Positions 9,590 through 17,233 of a stretch of DNA of 31,916 nt are shown here, in pieces; position 1 is the stretch's first letter; each line of letters starts with the position of its first letter. The stretch spans positions 1 to 31,916 of IMG/VR virus record IMGVR_UViG_3300008952_001260; one strand, written 5' to 3'. Below the pieces are notes generated by a model. That model had not been told where the DNA came from, searched no databases, and saw only the letters and a list, made by a program, of their open reading frames with translations. The stretch is from a virus. Both the position numbers and the translations under genes were made by a program.

Positions 9590-9991
9590 TTATTCTGTTA
9601 TTTCTTTCCAATTTGTTGTTGCTTCATCCCACTCATAATCTTTACCATCACCTGGGTTCTCATCAGTTGCATTTTCGTTTGGATGTGGTACAGGGCAAAT
9701 CCAAATGCACATTTCTTCATTTAAAGTCCAGCTAGGAAAAGGCTGTGGAGGAATAAAAGCATCTCTATCTTTATCATAAGTATACCCAATACCAGCAAAG
9801 TTCTTTCTTAATGCTACACCATCATCTTCTTCTAAGGTTATTGGATCATAATGTTTTCCTGCTTGTGTATTATAAGAGGTTTGAATCCATTTACTAGGAT
9901 CGCCCAAATTCCCACTATTAACATACTCTTGTTTAACAACAAGCACTTGGACTACTTCATTGTTTTCATTTATTTGTGCAAAATGTGGCAT
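9590..9991 (-). CDS. Conserved marine-phage protein of unknown function
   Basis: This 133-residue acidic protein begins MPHFAQINENNEVVQVLVV and includes 'WIQTSYNTQAGKHY' (near residues 36-49), 'RKNFAGIGYTYDKDRDAFIPP' split across 62-82, and a closing 'YEWDEATTNWKEI'. I recognise this layout as a small protein widespread in marine phages, often beside tail-fibre genes and without a proven role. A fibre-assembly or virion role is only suggested by location. The four bases between it and the upstream oxygenase mean its ribosome site (AAAGGAT) is formed by the last codons and stop of that gene, so translation is likely coupled. Confidence 0.65.
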   Translation of the reverse strand: MPHFAQINENNEVVQVLVVKQEYVNSGNLGDPSKWIQTSYNTQAGKHYDPITLEEDDGVALRKNFAGIGYTYDKDRDAFIPPQPFPSWTLNEEMCIWICPVPHPNENATDENPGDGKDYEWDEATTNWKEITE

Positions 9992-9995
9992 TCAA

Positions 9996-10616
9996 TTATC
10001 CTTTAGTAAAAAAATGGGCCATACAAAATCTACCCAATCCTTGATTTTTATATTTGTCTTGCATCCTTACTATATTTACTTCATGCAAATAATAACTTGG
10101 AAACATTATCATTCTATTATGACGACATTCAACGATTTGATTTGACTGATTAAATATTAAATCACCACCATCAAATCTTTTAGGTTCTCTATAAAACCAA
10201 ATCAAAACTGTATGCATGAACTGGTCAAAGTGTTCACCATACTTATCTGAATTTTCATAATAACTAATGACTGAACAATCTTGATTTGTTATTTCAAATG
10301 TTCTCCAAGATGGAGTTGTTTTTCTATATGCTTCTAAAACTTCCTCTGATAATATTTTTCTATATAATGTTAATATATTTGAATCTTCTCTATGAGAAAT
10401 ATATATATCATCTAAATAAAATCTTTTTAATTGAGCAACAGGTTTATTATTCTTATCACAAGCTACACCATAACCACCTGTTTTATAATCTATTTTAAAA
10501 TCATCTTTATATGAATCTAATTCTTTCCATATTAAATTTTGTTCTTTAATATCATAAAAATCATCAATCATCATATAAGGAAAAACTTTATCTTCTTTGC
10601 ATAATGTAAATTTCAT
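9996..10616 (-). CDS. 2OG-Fe(II) oxygenase, prolyl-4-hydroxylase-like
   Basis: This 206-residue protein fits the 2-oxoglutarate/Fe(II) dioxygenase fold. The metal triad is visible: H129 and D131 in 'GEHFDQF' and H178 in 'YYLHEV'. R196 in 'GLGRFCMAHFF' is placed to bind 2-oxoglutarate. 'RFDGGDLIF' between them matches the conserved Gly-Gly strand of prolyl-hydroxylase-like enzymes. The N-terminal 100 residues are charged and less conserved. The family hydroxylates protein side chains or small molecules, and the substrate here is unknown. Only three bases separate it from the stop of the glycine-rich protein upstream, and a second oxygenase lies on the other side of that protein. This suggests, but does not prove, a fibre protein as substrate. 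Confidence 0.8.
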   Translation of the reverse strand: MKFTLCKEDKVFPYMMIDDFYDIKEQNLIWKELDSYKDDFKIDYKTGGYGVACDKNNKPVAQLKRFYLDDIYISHREDSNILTLYRKILSEEVLEAYRKTTPSWRTFEITNQDCSVISYYENSDKYGEHFDQFMHTVLIWFYREPKRFDGGDLIFNQSNQIVECRHNRMIMFPSYYLHEVNIVRMQDKYKNQGLGRFCMAHFFTKG

Positions 10617-10619
10617 TTA

Positions 10620-11468
10620 TCATGGGGCAGGCTGTACCTGATTAATGTCATATCTAATTACTACAATTCCAGAACCACCTAAACCATTTGGATTTGAATG
10701 AGCAGCTCCACCACCACCTGTATTTACTTCACCATTACGAGAACTACCGCCACCACCACCGCCAACTCCACCTGCACCTACAGATGAACTATGAACACCA
10801 GTTGATCCTGCACCACCACCAGCATAAAATATTTCAGTTCCTGTTCTATAATCATTTCCTGCACCAGGTCCTGCTGTTGGTGTACCTCCAGCTCCACCGG
10901 CACCACCGCCACCTCCACTTGTACCACTACTCCAGGAATCTCGATCAGTTGAATTACCTCCATTAGATCCTTGACCAGATGTTCCTGATCCACCGCCAAG
11001 ACCTCCATGATTACCACAACCAGCTCCACCTCCACTTCCACCTGCTCCGCCAGCACCACCGTAACCAGAACCTCGGCCTCCACCGACTGATGCCGTATAA
11101 GTGAAGTTTGTAATAGAAGAAGCATCACCTGCAACACTTTGAGACGCACCACCTGCACCAATAGTAACAACCTTTACACCTTGTTGAATTAACTTTCCAG
11201 TTTCTACAACCATTCCGCCTGCACCACCAGCTCCAGAGTGAGTTCCACCTTCACCAAGACCAGATGTTGCACCAGCACCACCACCAGATATAACTAGTAT
11301 ATCAACTACACCATCAGGACTAATAACAGTAAAATCACCTGTTTCAATAAAGGTATGAGATTTATATACAATATTATTTTGTGTATAGGTTTGTTCAATG
11401 CCACCAGTTGCTTGAAATGTTCCCGGGCCTCGTCTTCCTACTAACTGTGGTGCTAAAATAAAACTCAT
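10620..11468 (-). CDS. Glycine-rich tail adhesin-like protein
   Basis: This 282-residue protein starts with about 60 ordinary residues, including 'YKSHTFIETGDFTV' and 'VDILVISGGGAGAT'. Residues 65-265 are dominated by runs such as 'GGAGGSGGGAGCGNHGG' and 'GGVGGGGGGSS'. It ends with a hydrophobic 'GIVVIRYDI' strand and a Pro-rich tail 'QVQPAP'. Glycine-rich domains of this kind are found in phage fibre proteins. In the T-even-type adhesin gp38 they form packed polyglycine II helices that present receptor-binding loops; similarity to gp38 here is by composition only. The start overlaps the upstream oxygenase stop by four bases (ATGA), and the downstream oxygenase follows after three bases, so all three are probably made in coordinated amounts. 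Confidence 0.7.
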   Translation of the reverse strand: MSFILAPQLVGRRGPGTFQATGGIEQTYTQNNIVYKSHTFIETGDFTVISPDGVVDILVISGGGAGATSGLGEGGTHSGAGGAGGMVVETGKLIQQGVKVVTIGAGGASQSVAGDASSITNFTYTASVGGGRGSGYGGAGGAGGSGGGAGCGNHGGLGGGSGTSGQGSNGGNSTDRDSWSSGTSGGGGGAGGAGGTPTAGPGAGNDYRTGTEIFYAGGGAGSTGVHSSSVGAGGVGGGGGGSSRNGEVNTGGGGAAHSNPNGLGGSGIVVIRYDINQVQPAP

Positions 11469-11983
11469 AATTCTTGTCCTATAAAATTAAAATTTATTAC
11501 AACTCTTTGGTTATTATCAGTACAACTAACTCCACAATGTTCAAGGTTAGTTGGAAAAACTACTAATCTATTTTCAACTGATTCAACTTTTTCTTTACTC
11601 TCTTTAAATATAGTATAACCGTTATTACTATTCACATAAAATATGGCTGTTTGAGTCTTGTTAGTTTCATAGTCTCTATGCCATCCAGCAATCATATCTT
11701 TTTCTGGAGCAACTGTTCTCAAGTTAGCCTTTGCTCTTATTAAAACACGACATTCTAATTTCTTAATAATTGGTTTTAAAATATTAAAATAATTACTTTC
11801 GTTATAACCACAACCATCAACTGTACTATAAAATATATGAGTAAATTGAAAATCATTTATACCTGAAACAGTATCAGAATCTATTGTCACATTATTAAAA
11901 AACCATGGGAAAGTCTTTCCCAACATAATCTCTTGTATAATATTCAGTTCATCATCATTAATTGCATTATCAATAACTTCCAT
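11465..11983 (-). CDS. 2OG-Fe(II) oxygenase family protein
   Basis: This 172-residue protein carries a 2-oxoglutarate/Fe(II) dioxygenase signature: H102 and D104 in 'GWHRDYE', H149 in 'NLEHCGV', and R160 in 'NQRVVINFNF'. The preceding 'NRLVVFPTNL' is the usual strand before the distal histidine. It is shorter than, and not obviously a duplicate of, the oxygenase at 9996-10616: the residues around the triad differ and the prolyl-hydroxylase-like Gly-Gly strand is absent. Its substrate is unknown. It begins 30 bases after the last propeller-like gene with a GGAAGGAA ribosome site. It ends in an ATGA overlap with the glycine-rich adhesin gene. Confidence 0.78.
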   Translation of the reverse strand: MEVIDNAINDDELNIIQEIMLGKTFPWFFNNVTIDSDTVSGINDFQFTHIFYSTVDGCGYNESNYFNILKPIIKKLECRVLIRAKANLRTVAPEKDMIAGWHRDYETNKTQTAIFYVNSNNGYTIFKESKEKVESVENRLVVFPTNLEHCGVSCTDNNQRVVINFNFIGQEL

Positions 11984-12013
11984 ATATTCCTTCCCATAAT
12001 AAACGACATAGTA

Positions 12014-13177
12014 TTAGAATGTTGGTGGCACTTGACCATGCCCACCACCGCCTGCTGCTGATGTTAATGCAGTAAGCTGTGTTGCTGTTGTGTTAGAAGC
12101 ATAAGCAAATTCTTGTTTGTGAGCAACATAATTAACTGTATCATGGCCTCCAACAATTATTCCAGTAGTATTAGTTGATGCACCATAACCACCGACTACA
12201 TAAGTAGCTAAATCACCATGATCTGCTTGTGTTGCACCAGAGGCTAACTGGTATGAGTCAATTCTAGTATAGGTTACAGTATTACCTTGATTAGATGCTG
12301 AATTACCTCCAGCATTAAAACAAGTTGTATTATTACCAACAGTTATATGACCAGCACTAATCTCAGCCATACTATCTATATCTTCTCTAGTAGTATCATT
12401 AGCAAATGCAAATCGACAAACAGTTGCAACCGCTGTAACTACTGGATTATTACCACCACCAGATACTCCACCAAATGTATAACCATGAGTAGAATTTTGA
12501 TGTGTTCCCATGTTTGCTTTTGCTATTTCTAAACCTATTGTACTCCCTGAAGATGATCCAGTAGCAAAAGCAAATTTATGACCATTACTTGAATGTCCTG
12601 TAATATTGAATCCTGTTCCACCTAATACATAAGCGTCGGTTGATGAACTAATCCCACCTGCTACTGTTTTATGTTGACCTGTATCTCCAATATCAACTGC
12701 ATTACCTTGGCTTGAATATGAATATTTTTCAATAGTCGTTCTAAAAGTAGGTGATGAAGGAGTAACAGGATTAGGTATTGTACCAGTAGTATAAAAACCA
12801 TCAGTAGTAGAAGAATTAGAACAACCACTACTAGCTCCACCGGCACCACCATCTTCGCATGTACCCCAAACTGATTCAGTAGAACTTGCAAAAGCATAAT
12901 TAAAAATTTGATTTGTAGCAGCATTACCACGATTACCAGAAATTATAAATGCATCTCCAGGTCCACCGCCACCACCTGAACCACCACTACTTTGTCCCCA
13001 AGCAGGTAAACCACTTTCTAATTTTAACACTTCACCATCTGTACCTTTGGCAAGCTTAACATAATCTGTACCATCATAATATACAACATCTCCTGCTTCT
13101 GGTGTTCCTATTGACATCTTAGAGCCAGTTACAGAATTATCTTTTAGTATATCTGTTGTGATTTTTTGTATAGCCAT
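12014..13177 (-). CDS. Propeller-like fibre protein, paralogue C
   Basis: This 387-residue protein is the last of three tandem paralogues. Residues 1-62 form the shared head ('MAIQKITTDILKDN', 'GDVVYYDGTDYVKLAKG', 'GLPAWG'), and a Gly-Ser linker follows at 63-73. The rest contains six repeats marked by an aromatic-rich strand such as 'FNYAFAS', 'HKFAFAT', 'CRFAFAN' or 'QEFAYAS'. Each is paired with a Gly-Gly or His-Gly-Tyr element ('THGYTFGG', 'TGIIVGG'). This resembles kelch-type beta-propeller repeats, which often bind carbohydrate. The propeller reading is inference. The 5' end and ribosome site (AAGGATTACTA) are almost identical to those of paralogue B. A tail-fibre or receptor-binding role fits the neighbourhood. 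Confidence 0.7.
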   Translation of the reverse strand: MAIQKITTDILKDNSVTGSKMSIGTPEAGDVVYYDGTDYVKLAKGTDGEVLKLESGLPAWGQSSGGSGGGGGPGDAFIISGNRGNAATNQIFNYAFASSTESVWGTCEDGGAGGASSGCSNSSTTDGFYTTGTIPNPVTPSSPTFRTTIEKYSYSSQGNAVDIGDTGQHKTVAGGISSSTDAYVLGGTGFNITGHSSNGHKFAFATGSSSGSTIGLEIAKANMGTHQNSTHGYTFGGVSGGGNNPVVTAVATVCRFAFANDTTREDIDSMAEISAGHITVGNNTTCFNAGGNSASNQGNTVTYTRIDSYQLASGATQADHGDLATYVVGGYGASTNTTGIIVGGHDTVNYVAHKQEFAYASNTTATQLTALTSAAGGGGHGQVPPTF

Positions 13178-13186
13178 TAGTAATCC

Positions 13187-14422
13187 TTAAGAAAACGAAA
13201 ATGTTGGAGCTTGGCATGGTGATGATGCATTTTCTACTGTTATACCAAGATCAGCAGTTTGAGCTGCAGTTGTATTACTTGCAAATGAATATCCATTTAC
13301 CGTTGTAAGAGCAACTGAACCAACATATGTATAACCAGTAATTTCATAGCCATGGGTTTGTGTTTGTCCCGGATACATACCAGTTCGTCCTACTGTTGCA
13401 ATATCACCATGACTAGTACCTTGACCTGCTGATGCAAAAGAAATTTGTTCTATCGTAGTTACTTGCACACCTGGAGTGGGTGAATGAGAAGTAGAATGAC
13501 CAGCATAAAAATATCCATGTGTGGTTGTGCTATGACCTATTCCTCCTGAACCACGATCATCACCTAAATTATCCCAACTACCTTGCATGCTATCACTTGC
13601 AAAAGTAAATCTATCTATTGATGTTGTTGGATAAGGATTTTGACTATTCTGATGCCCATAATGTCCTCCACCCCAATAAGCGTGTGTTTGTCCTGAAACA
13701 CAAATTTGACCTGCCTTAGTATCTGAAAGATTAGCTAATCCCTCTGTAAAGGTTCCAGTTGCAAACTCTATTTTTCTAACAGGAGAACTAGCAATCGCAT
13801 ATCCGAAAGAAGAAAATTCACCTGAACGACCACCGCCTATATAACCATGTGTTTCAGATTCACAAGTAACATCTCCTTGACCAAAAACCAAAGTTGTAGT
13901 AGTACCAGCAGTTGAACAAATATCAGTTCCTCCATTTTGTGCAGTTGTTGCTGATGCAAATGCAAACTTTTCACAATGACTTCCATTGAATGGCGATGCA
14001 TTACCTATAACATAAGCTTCTGTGGAGGAGTTCATCCCTTGAGTTGCTGATGAAATACTAGGTGCAGTAGTAGGTCCAACTGCTGCATTATGTCCTACGA
14101 TTGCATGATTATCAGATGTAAAAGAATGATATAGTATTGTATTACCAGCAACGCCACCAAAATGTCCACCGTACTGCCAATGGTTTCCATGAAAGGGAAA
14201 TCCAGGAAGAGCTCCACTAGGTATTCCACCTGTTCCTACACCCCAAGTAGGCAAACCACTTTCCAATACTAAAGTTTGACCAGGAGTTCCTATTGGAAGT
14301 TTAGTATAATCTGTACCATCATAATAAAATATATCTCCAGCAGCAGGAGTTCCTACAGAAATTTTTGTACCTGTTACTGCATTATCTTCTATTATATCTG
14401 TTGTGATTTTTTGTATAGCCAT
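13187..14422 (-). CDS. Propeller-like fibre protein, paralogue B
   Basis: This 411-residue protein is the middle of three tandem paralogues. Its head (residues 1-62) is closest to paralogue C and contains 'FYYDGTDYTKLPIGTPGQ'. Six repeats follow, marked by 'LYHSFTSD', 'EKFAFASA', 'RKIEFATG', 'DRFTFASD', 'EQISFASA' and 'NGYSFASN'. They are interleaved with 'THGYIGGG', 'THAYWGGG' and 'THGYFYAG'. The repeat body is more diverged than the head. The gene lies nine bases from each neighbouring paralogue. I infer a beta-propeller receptor-binding body on a conserved attachment head; no catalytic motif is visible. Confidence 0.7.
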   Translation of the reverse strand: MAIQKITTDIIEDNAVTGTKISVGTPAAGDIFYYDGTDYTKLPIGTPGQTLVLESGLPTWGVGTGGIPSGALPGFPFHGNHWQYGGHFGGVAGNTILYHSFTSDNHAIVGHNAAVGPTTAPSISSATQGMNSSTEAYVIGNASPFNGSHCEKFAFASATTAQNGGTDICSTAGTTTTLVFGQGDVTCESETHGYIGGGRSGEFSSFGYAIASSPVRKIEFATGTFTEGLANLSDTKAGQICVSGQTHAYWGGGHYGHQNSQNPYPTTSIDRFTFASDSMQGSWDNLGDDRGSGGIGHSTTTHGYFYAGHSTSHSPTPGVQVTTIEQISFASAGQGTSHGDIATVGRTGMYPGQTQTHGYEITGYTYVGSVALTTVNGYSFASNTTAAQTADLGITVENASSPCQAPTFSFS

Positions 14423-14431
14423 TAGTAATCC

Positions 14432-15625
14432 TTAATGTGTCGTTGGAACTTGAGATCCCGCTGCATCACCATTTACTGTAAATGTAAGATCAGATACTTT
14501 TGTAGCAGTAACATTACTAGCAAATGCATAACTATTAATATCAGTAAAAAGAGTTCCAGTAAAATTGGTTCCTCCGATTGAAAATCCGTGTGTTGTATTT
14601 TGAGCTCCTTCATCACTTACTGTCCCAGCATTGGCTATATCACCATGATTTGCTTGTTGATTTCCAGATGCAAACGCAAATTTCTCTATTACTGTCTTAT
14701 GAGGATACGGTGATGATTGAGTTTGTATATATCCACCATATACAAAACCATGTGTCGTACTAGACGATTGTGAACCACCTTCACAAGTTTCACTTAAAGT
14801 TTCTGGACTAGCTGCCATTGTATTAGATGCAAAAGTATATTGATCTATACTTGATAACGTAGCTTGTCCACCACCAGTATTCGGATCTGTATATCTTCCA
14901 CCTAACCAAAGACCTATTGTTCCATTACTAGTAGCCTTTACAGCCATTTTGTTTGTAGATAGATTTCCAACATCTACTGTAATATTTTCACTTGCAAAAG
15001 CAATTCTGCGATTCTGACCATGTGGTAATGCCCAACCACCGCCACCACGACCACCAGCCATAACACCGTGGTCTGAACTATCTGTACCTGTTGATGATGA
15101 AGTAAACCAACCTCCGCCACCACTTCCTACATTAGTTAGAGAAGTAGGATTTGCTGAATCTGTAGCTGATGCAAAAGTAAATTTTTCACAAGTGTCCGTG
15201 TGAGTAGTACCATTTACAATTCCACCATTAAAATAAGATGCCGTTGCAGAATTAGTTACTGTAAGACCCCATACATAAGTGCTGATAGAAGTACCACCAA
15301 AAGTTCCTCCTGTAGCAACAGTTTGAGTGCTGCCTGAACTAAAAGCATAATATACTAAATTAGAAGTTTGAATACCACCCTGGGTTCCACTAAATAACCA
15401 CGCATTACCAGATGTAGGACTACCACCACCTCCAGAAGGAGTACCCCAAGCTGGTAAATTACCATCTACTATTAACTCTTGACCATCTGTACCTTTAGGT
15501 AATTCAACATATTTTGAACCGTCATAATATAATATATCTCCGGCTGCAGGACTTCCTACAGAAATCTTAGTTCCATCTACTGCATTATCTTCTATTATAT
15601 TTGTTGATATTTTCTGTAATGCCAT
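14432..15625 (-). CDS. Propeller-like fibre protein, paralogue A
   Basis: This 397-residue protein is the first-translated of the three paralogues. Its head is 'MALQKISTNIIEDNAVDGTK' followed by 'GDILYYDGSKYVELPKGTDG', and a Gly-rich linker ends near residue 70. The body again has six marked repeats: 'VYYAFSSG', 'EKFTFASA', 'RRIAFASE', 'DQYTFASN', 'EKFAFASG' and 'NSYAFASN'. These alternate with 'DHGVMAGG', 'THGFVYGG' and 'THGFSIGG'. Six bases separate it from the Mtd-type fibre upstream, and its ribosome site is weak (GAG in GAGTAAATTAAAATG), which suggests coupling to that gene. Function as a variable receptor-binding protein is inferred from repeat type and context. Confidence 0.7.
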   Translation of the reverse strand: MALQKISTNIIEDNAVDGTKISVGSPAAGDILYYDGSKYVELPKGTDGQELIVDGNLPAWGTPSGGGGSPTSGNAWLFSGTQGGIQTSNLVYYAFSSGSTQTVATGGTFGGTSISTYVWGLTVTNSATASYFNGGIVNGTTHTDTCEKFTFASATDSANPTSLTNVGSGGGGWFTSSSTGTDSSDHGVMAGGRGGGGWALPHGQNRRIAFASENITVDVGNLSTNKMAVKATSNGTIGLWLGGRYTDPNTGGGQATLSSIDQYTFASNTMAASPETLSETCEGGSQSSSTTHGFVYGGYIQTQSSPYPHKTVIEKFAFASGNQQANHGDIANAGTVSDEGAQNTTHGFSIGGTNFTGTLFTDINSYAFASNVTATKVSDLTFTVNGDAAGSQVPTTH

Positions 15626-15631
15626 TTTAAT

Positions 15632-17203
15632 TTACTCAATTTCTGTTAAATTGATTTTATATTTTTTACCAGTAATATTATTTAATAGAAAAAGATTCTC
15701 ATCTCCTTCTTCAAATGTCCAAGAACCAGATGTTCCATCTACACTATTACCATTTCGGTGAGTATTATCTAAATGCAAATCACCTGTTTTTAAATCTTGA
15801 ACAACGATTGCAGTACCTTCTGCTTTGATAGTTGCATCATCACCCATGTAGAGTGTATTAGACCCAAGATACATATCTCTAATTTTAAATTCAGCTGAAC
15901 CTATATCATAAGTATCATGTTGTGATGGTAAAATATGATTAGTAAATTTATGACCATTAAAATCTAAAACACCACCGAGTTGCGGTGTCGTATCTTCTAG
16001 TAAACTACCAATACCATTTGTTATTACTAAATGTAAAACTTTAACTTTAGAACCATTACCGGGTGGTGAACTTGGAAAATCAATACTAGTTGTAGTTGGT
16101 AAAGTATATGAACCTGTAGGTTGTGCTACACCATCAACAAAAACTAATACTGCTTCTTTATCATTAGCTTCATTAGTAAGTGGTGAAAATGTAGTTGCTG
16201 TTCCATCACCAATAAAGTTATCTTCTATAATACTGGTGTTTACTCCCATATGTAACACTCTAATAGAATCACCAGTTGCAGGTGGTGCTGAAGTAATATC
16301 AATAGTAGTTGGTGTTGGTAAAGTATATGTTCCTGTTGGTTGTGCTACACCTTCAATAAAAACAAGTATTTTTTCTTCACTACTAGCTGAAATACTTAAA
16401 GTAAATGTTGTGGTTGTTCCATCACCTGTGAAAACATCTTCCACATATGTAGAATTACCACCACCACCTCCTGTACTTGCAGCCCATTCAGGAGCAGTAG
16501 CACCACCATTCATTGTTAATACTTGACCAGCTGTACCCTTTCCCAACCGAACATAATCCGTTCCATTGTAATAAAGCGTATCACCAGCTGCATCACCACC
16601 CATTGCGATATGTGTTCCATTAACTTCATTAGTTGCGATGTCTTGTGCAACAATAACACCCGGTGCAATCATTGCTGATGTAATTGCATTATCAGGAATT
16701 TGAATATTTCCTACGGTACCTGTAACATCACCACCAACAGGTTCAGCAGAAATATCAGGAGTAGGTACAGTTCCAAAAGATATAACACCTGCACCATTTG
16801 TTTTTAAGAATTGGCCATTATTACCGTCATTCAGATTTAACTCAGTAATGCCAATCGTATTAGCATTAATCTGCGCATTGGCAACAGTACCCGACAAATC
16901 TCCACCGACAGGTTCAGCAGAAACATCAATAGTTGAAAATGTAAGACCATTCATATTATCAACTGATAATACTTGTCCTGCTGAAGGTGGTGTAATTTGA
17001 TCTACTTTTAATTGTGGAATACCTACAGCATTATTAACATTTGTCATATCCTCTTTTGCTAGAGGATGTCCACCAGCTGTCGCCTTGTCATGTACGACAA
17101 CTGTATCCTTATCAGTATCAACTGTTATCTCACCGGTCTCCCCGACAAAAATACTGTGATTAGATGTTGTACCTCTTCTTATTTGTACTAGTTTAGCGGG
17201 CAT
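15632..17203 (-). CDS. Tail fibre with Mtd-type N-terminus and duplicated beta modules
   Basis: This 523-residue protein opens with 'LVQIRRGTTSNHSIFVGETG' and 'DTVVVHDKATAGGHPLAKED'. That is the N-terminal attachment domain first known from the Bordetella phage major tropism determinant. Residues 98-145 and 155-200 hold 'GGD.(S/T)GTV.N' shaft repeats. Residues 200-242 contain 'GDTLYYNGTDYVRLGKGTAG', the same cassette that heads the propeller proteins. Residues 253-320 and 326-393 are a duplicated beta module ('VFVDGVAQPTGSYTLP'). The C-terminus has 'TTPQLGG', 'HDTYDIGSAEFKIRDMYLGS' and 'TGKKYKINLTEIE'. Unlike the two fibres upstream it lacks their common 120-residue C-terminal domain. A late promoter octamer sits 23 bases before the ATG. 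Confidence 0.75.
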   Translation of the reverse strand: MPAKLVQIRRGTTSNHSIFVGETGEITVDTDKDTVVVHDKATAGGHPLAKEDMTNVNNAVGIPQLKVDQITPPSAGQVLSVDNMNGLTFSTIDVSAEPVGGDLSGTVANAQINANTIGITELNLNDGNNGQFLKTNGAGVISFGTVPTPDISAEPVGGDVTGTVGNIQIPDNAITSAMIAPGVIVAQDIATNEVNGTHIAMGGDAAGDTLYYNGTDYVRLGKGTAGQVLTMNGGATAPEWAASTGGGGGNSTYVEDVFTGDGTTTTFTLSISASSEEKILVFIEGVAQPTGTYTLPTPTTIDITSAPPATGDSIRVLHMGVNTSIIEDNFIGDGTATTFSPLTNEANDKEAVLVFVDGVAQPTGSYTLPTTTSIDFPSSPPGNGSKVKVLHLVITNGIGSLLEDTTPQLGGVLDFNGHKFTNHILPSQHDTYDIGSAEFKIRDMYLGSNTLYMGDDATIKAEGTAIVVQDLKTGDLHLDNTHRNGNSVDGTSGSWTFEEGDENLFLLNNITGKKYKINLTEIE

Positions 17204-17225
17204 AATCTTTAACCTTATTTTTTAT

Positions 17226-17233
17226 TATTTATA
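17226..17233 (-). promoter_or_regulatory. Putative T4-type late promoter (TATAAATA)
   Basis: The coding strand reads TATAAATA, overlapping the stop codon of the 345-residue fibre. It is 23 bases upstream of the next ATG at 17203. With initiation a few bases after the octamer, the leader would be about 15 bases and still include the TAAGGT ribosome site. The position fits a T4 late promoter that restarts transcription of the fibre cluster. Confidence 0.55.

Noticed and set aside
10778-11170. A 130-residue minus-strand frame rich in Val and Leu inside the glycine-rich gene
   Set aside because: It is the frame-shifted reading of Gly-rich codons. It has no ribosome site or recognisable motif, and the glycine-rich frame has a coupled start and stop.
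10620-11468. Identification of the glycine-rich gene as gp38 or a collagen-like protein
   Set aside because: There is no regular Gly-X-Y triplet, and similarity to gp38 is compositional, so only a general adhesin-like call is supported.
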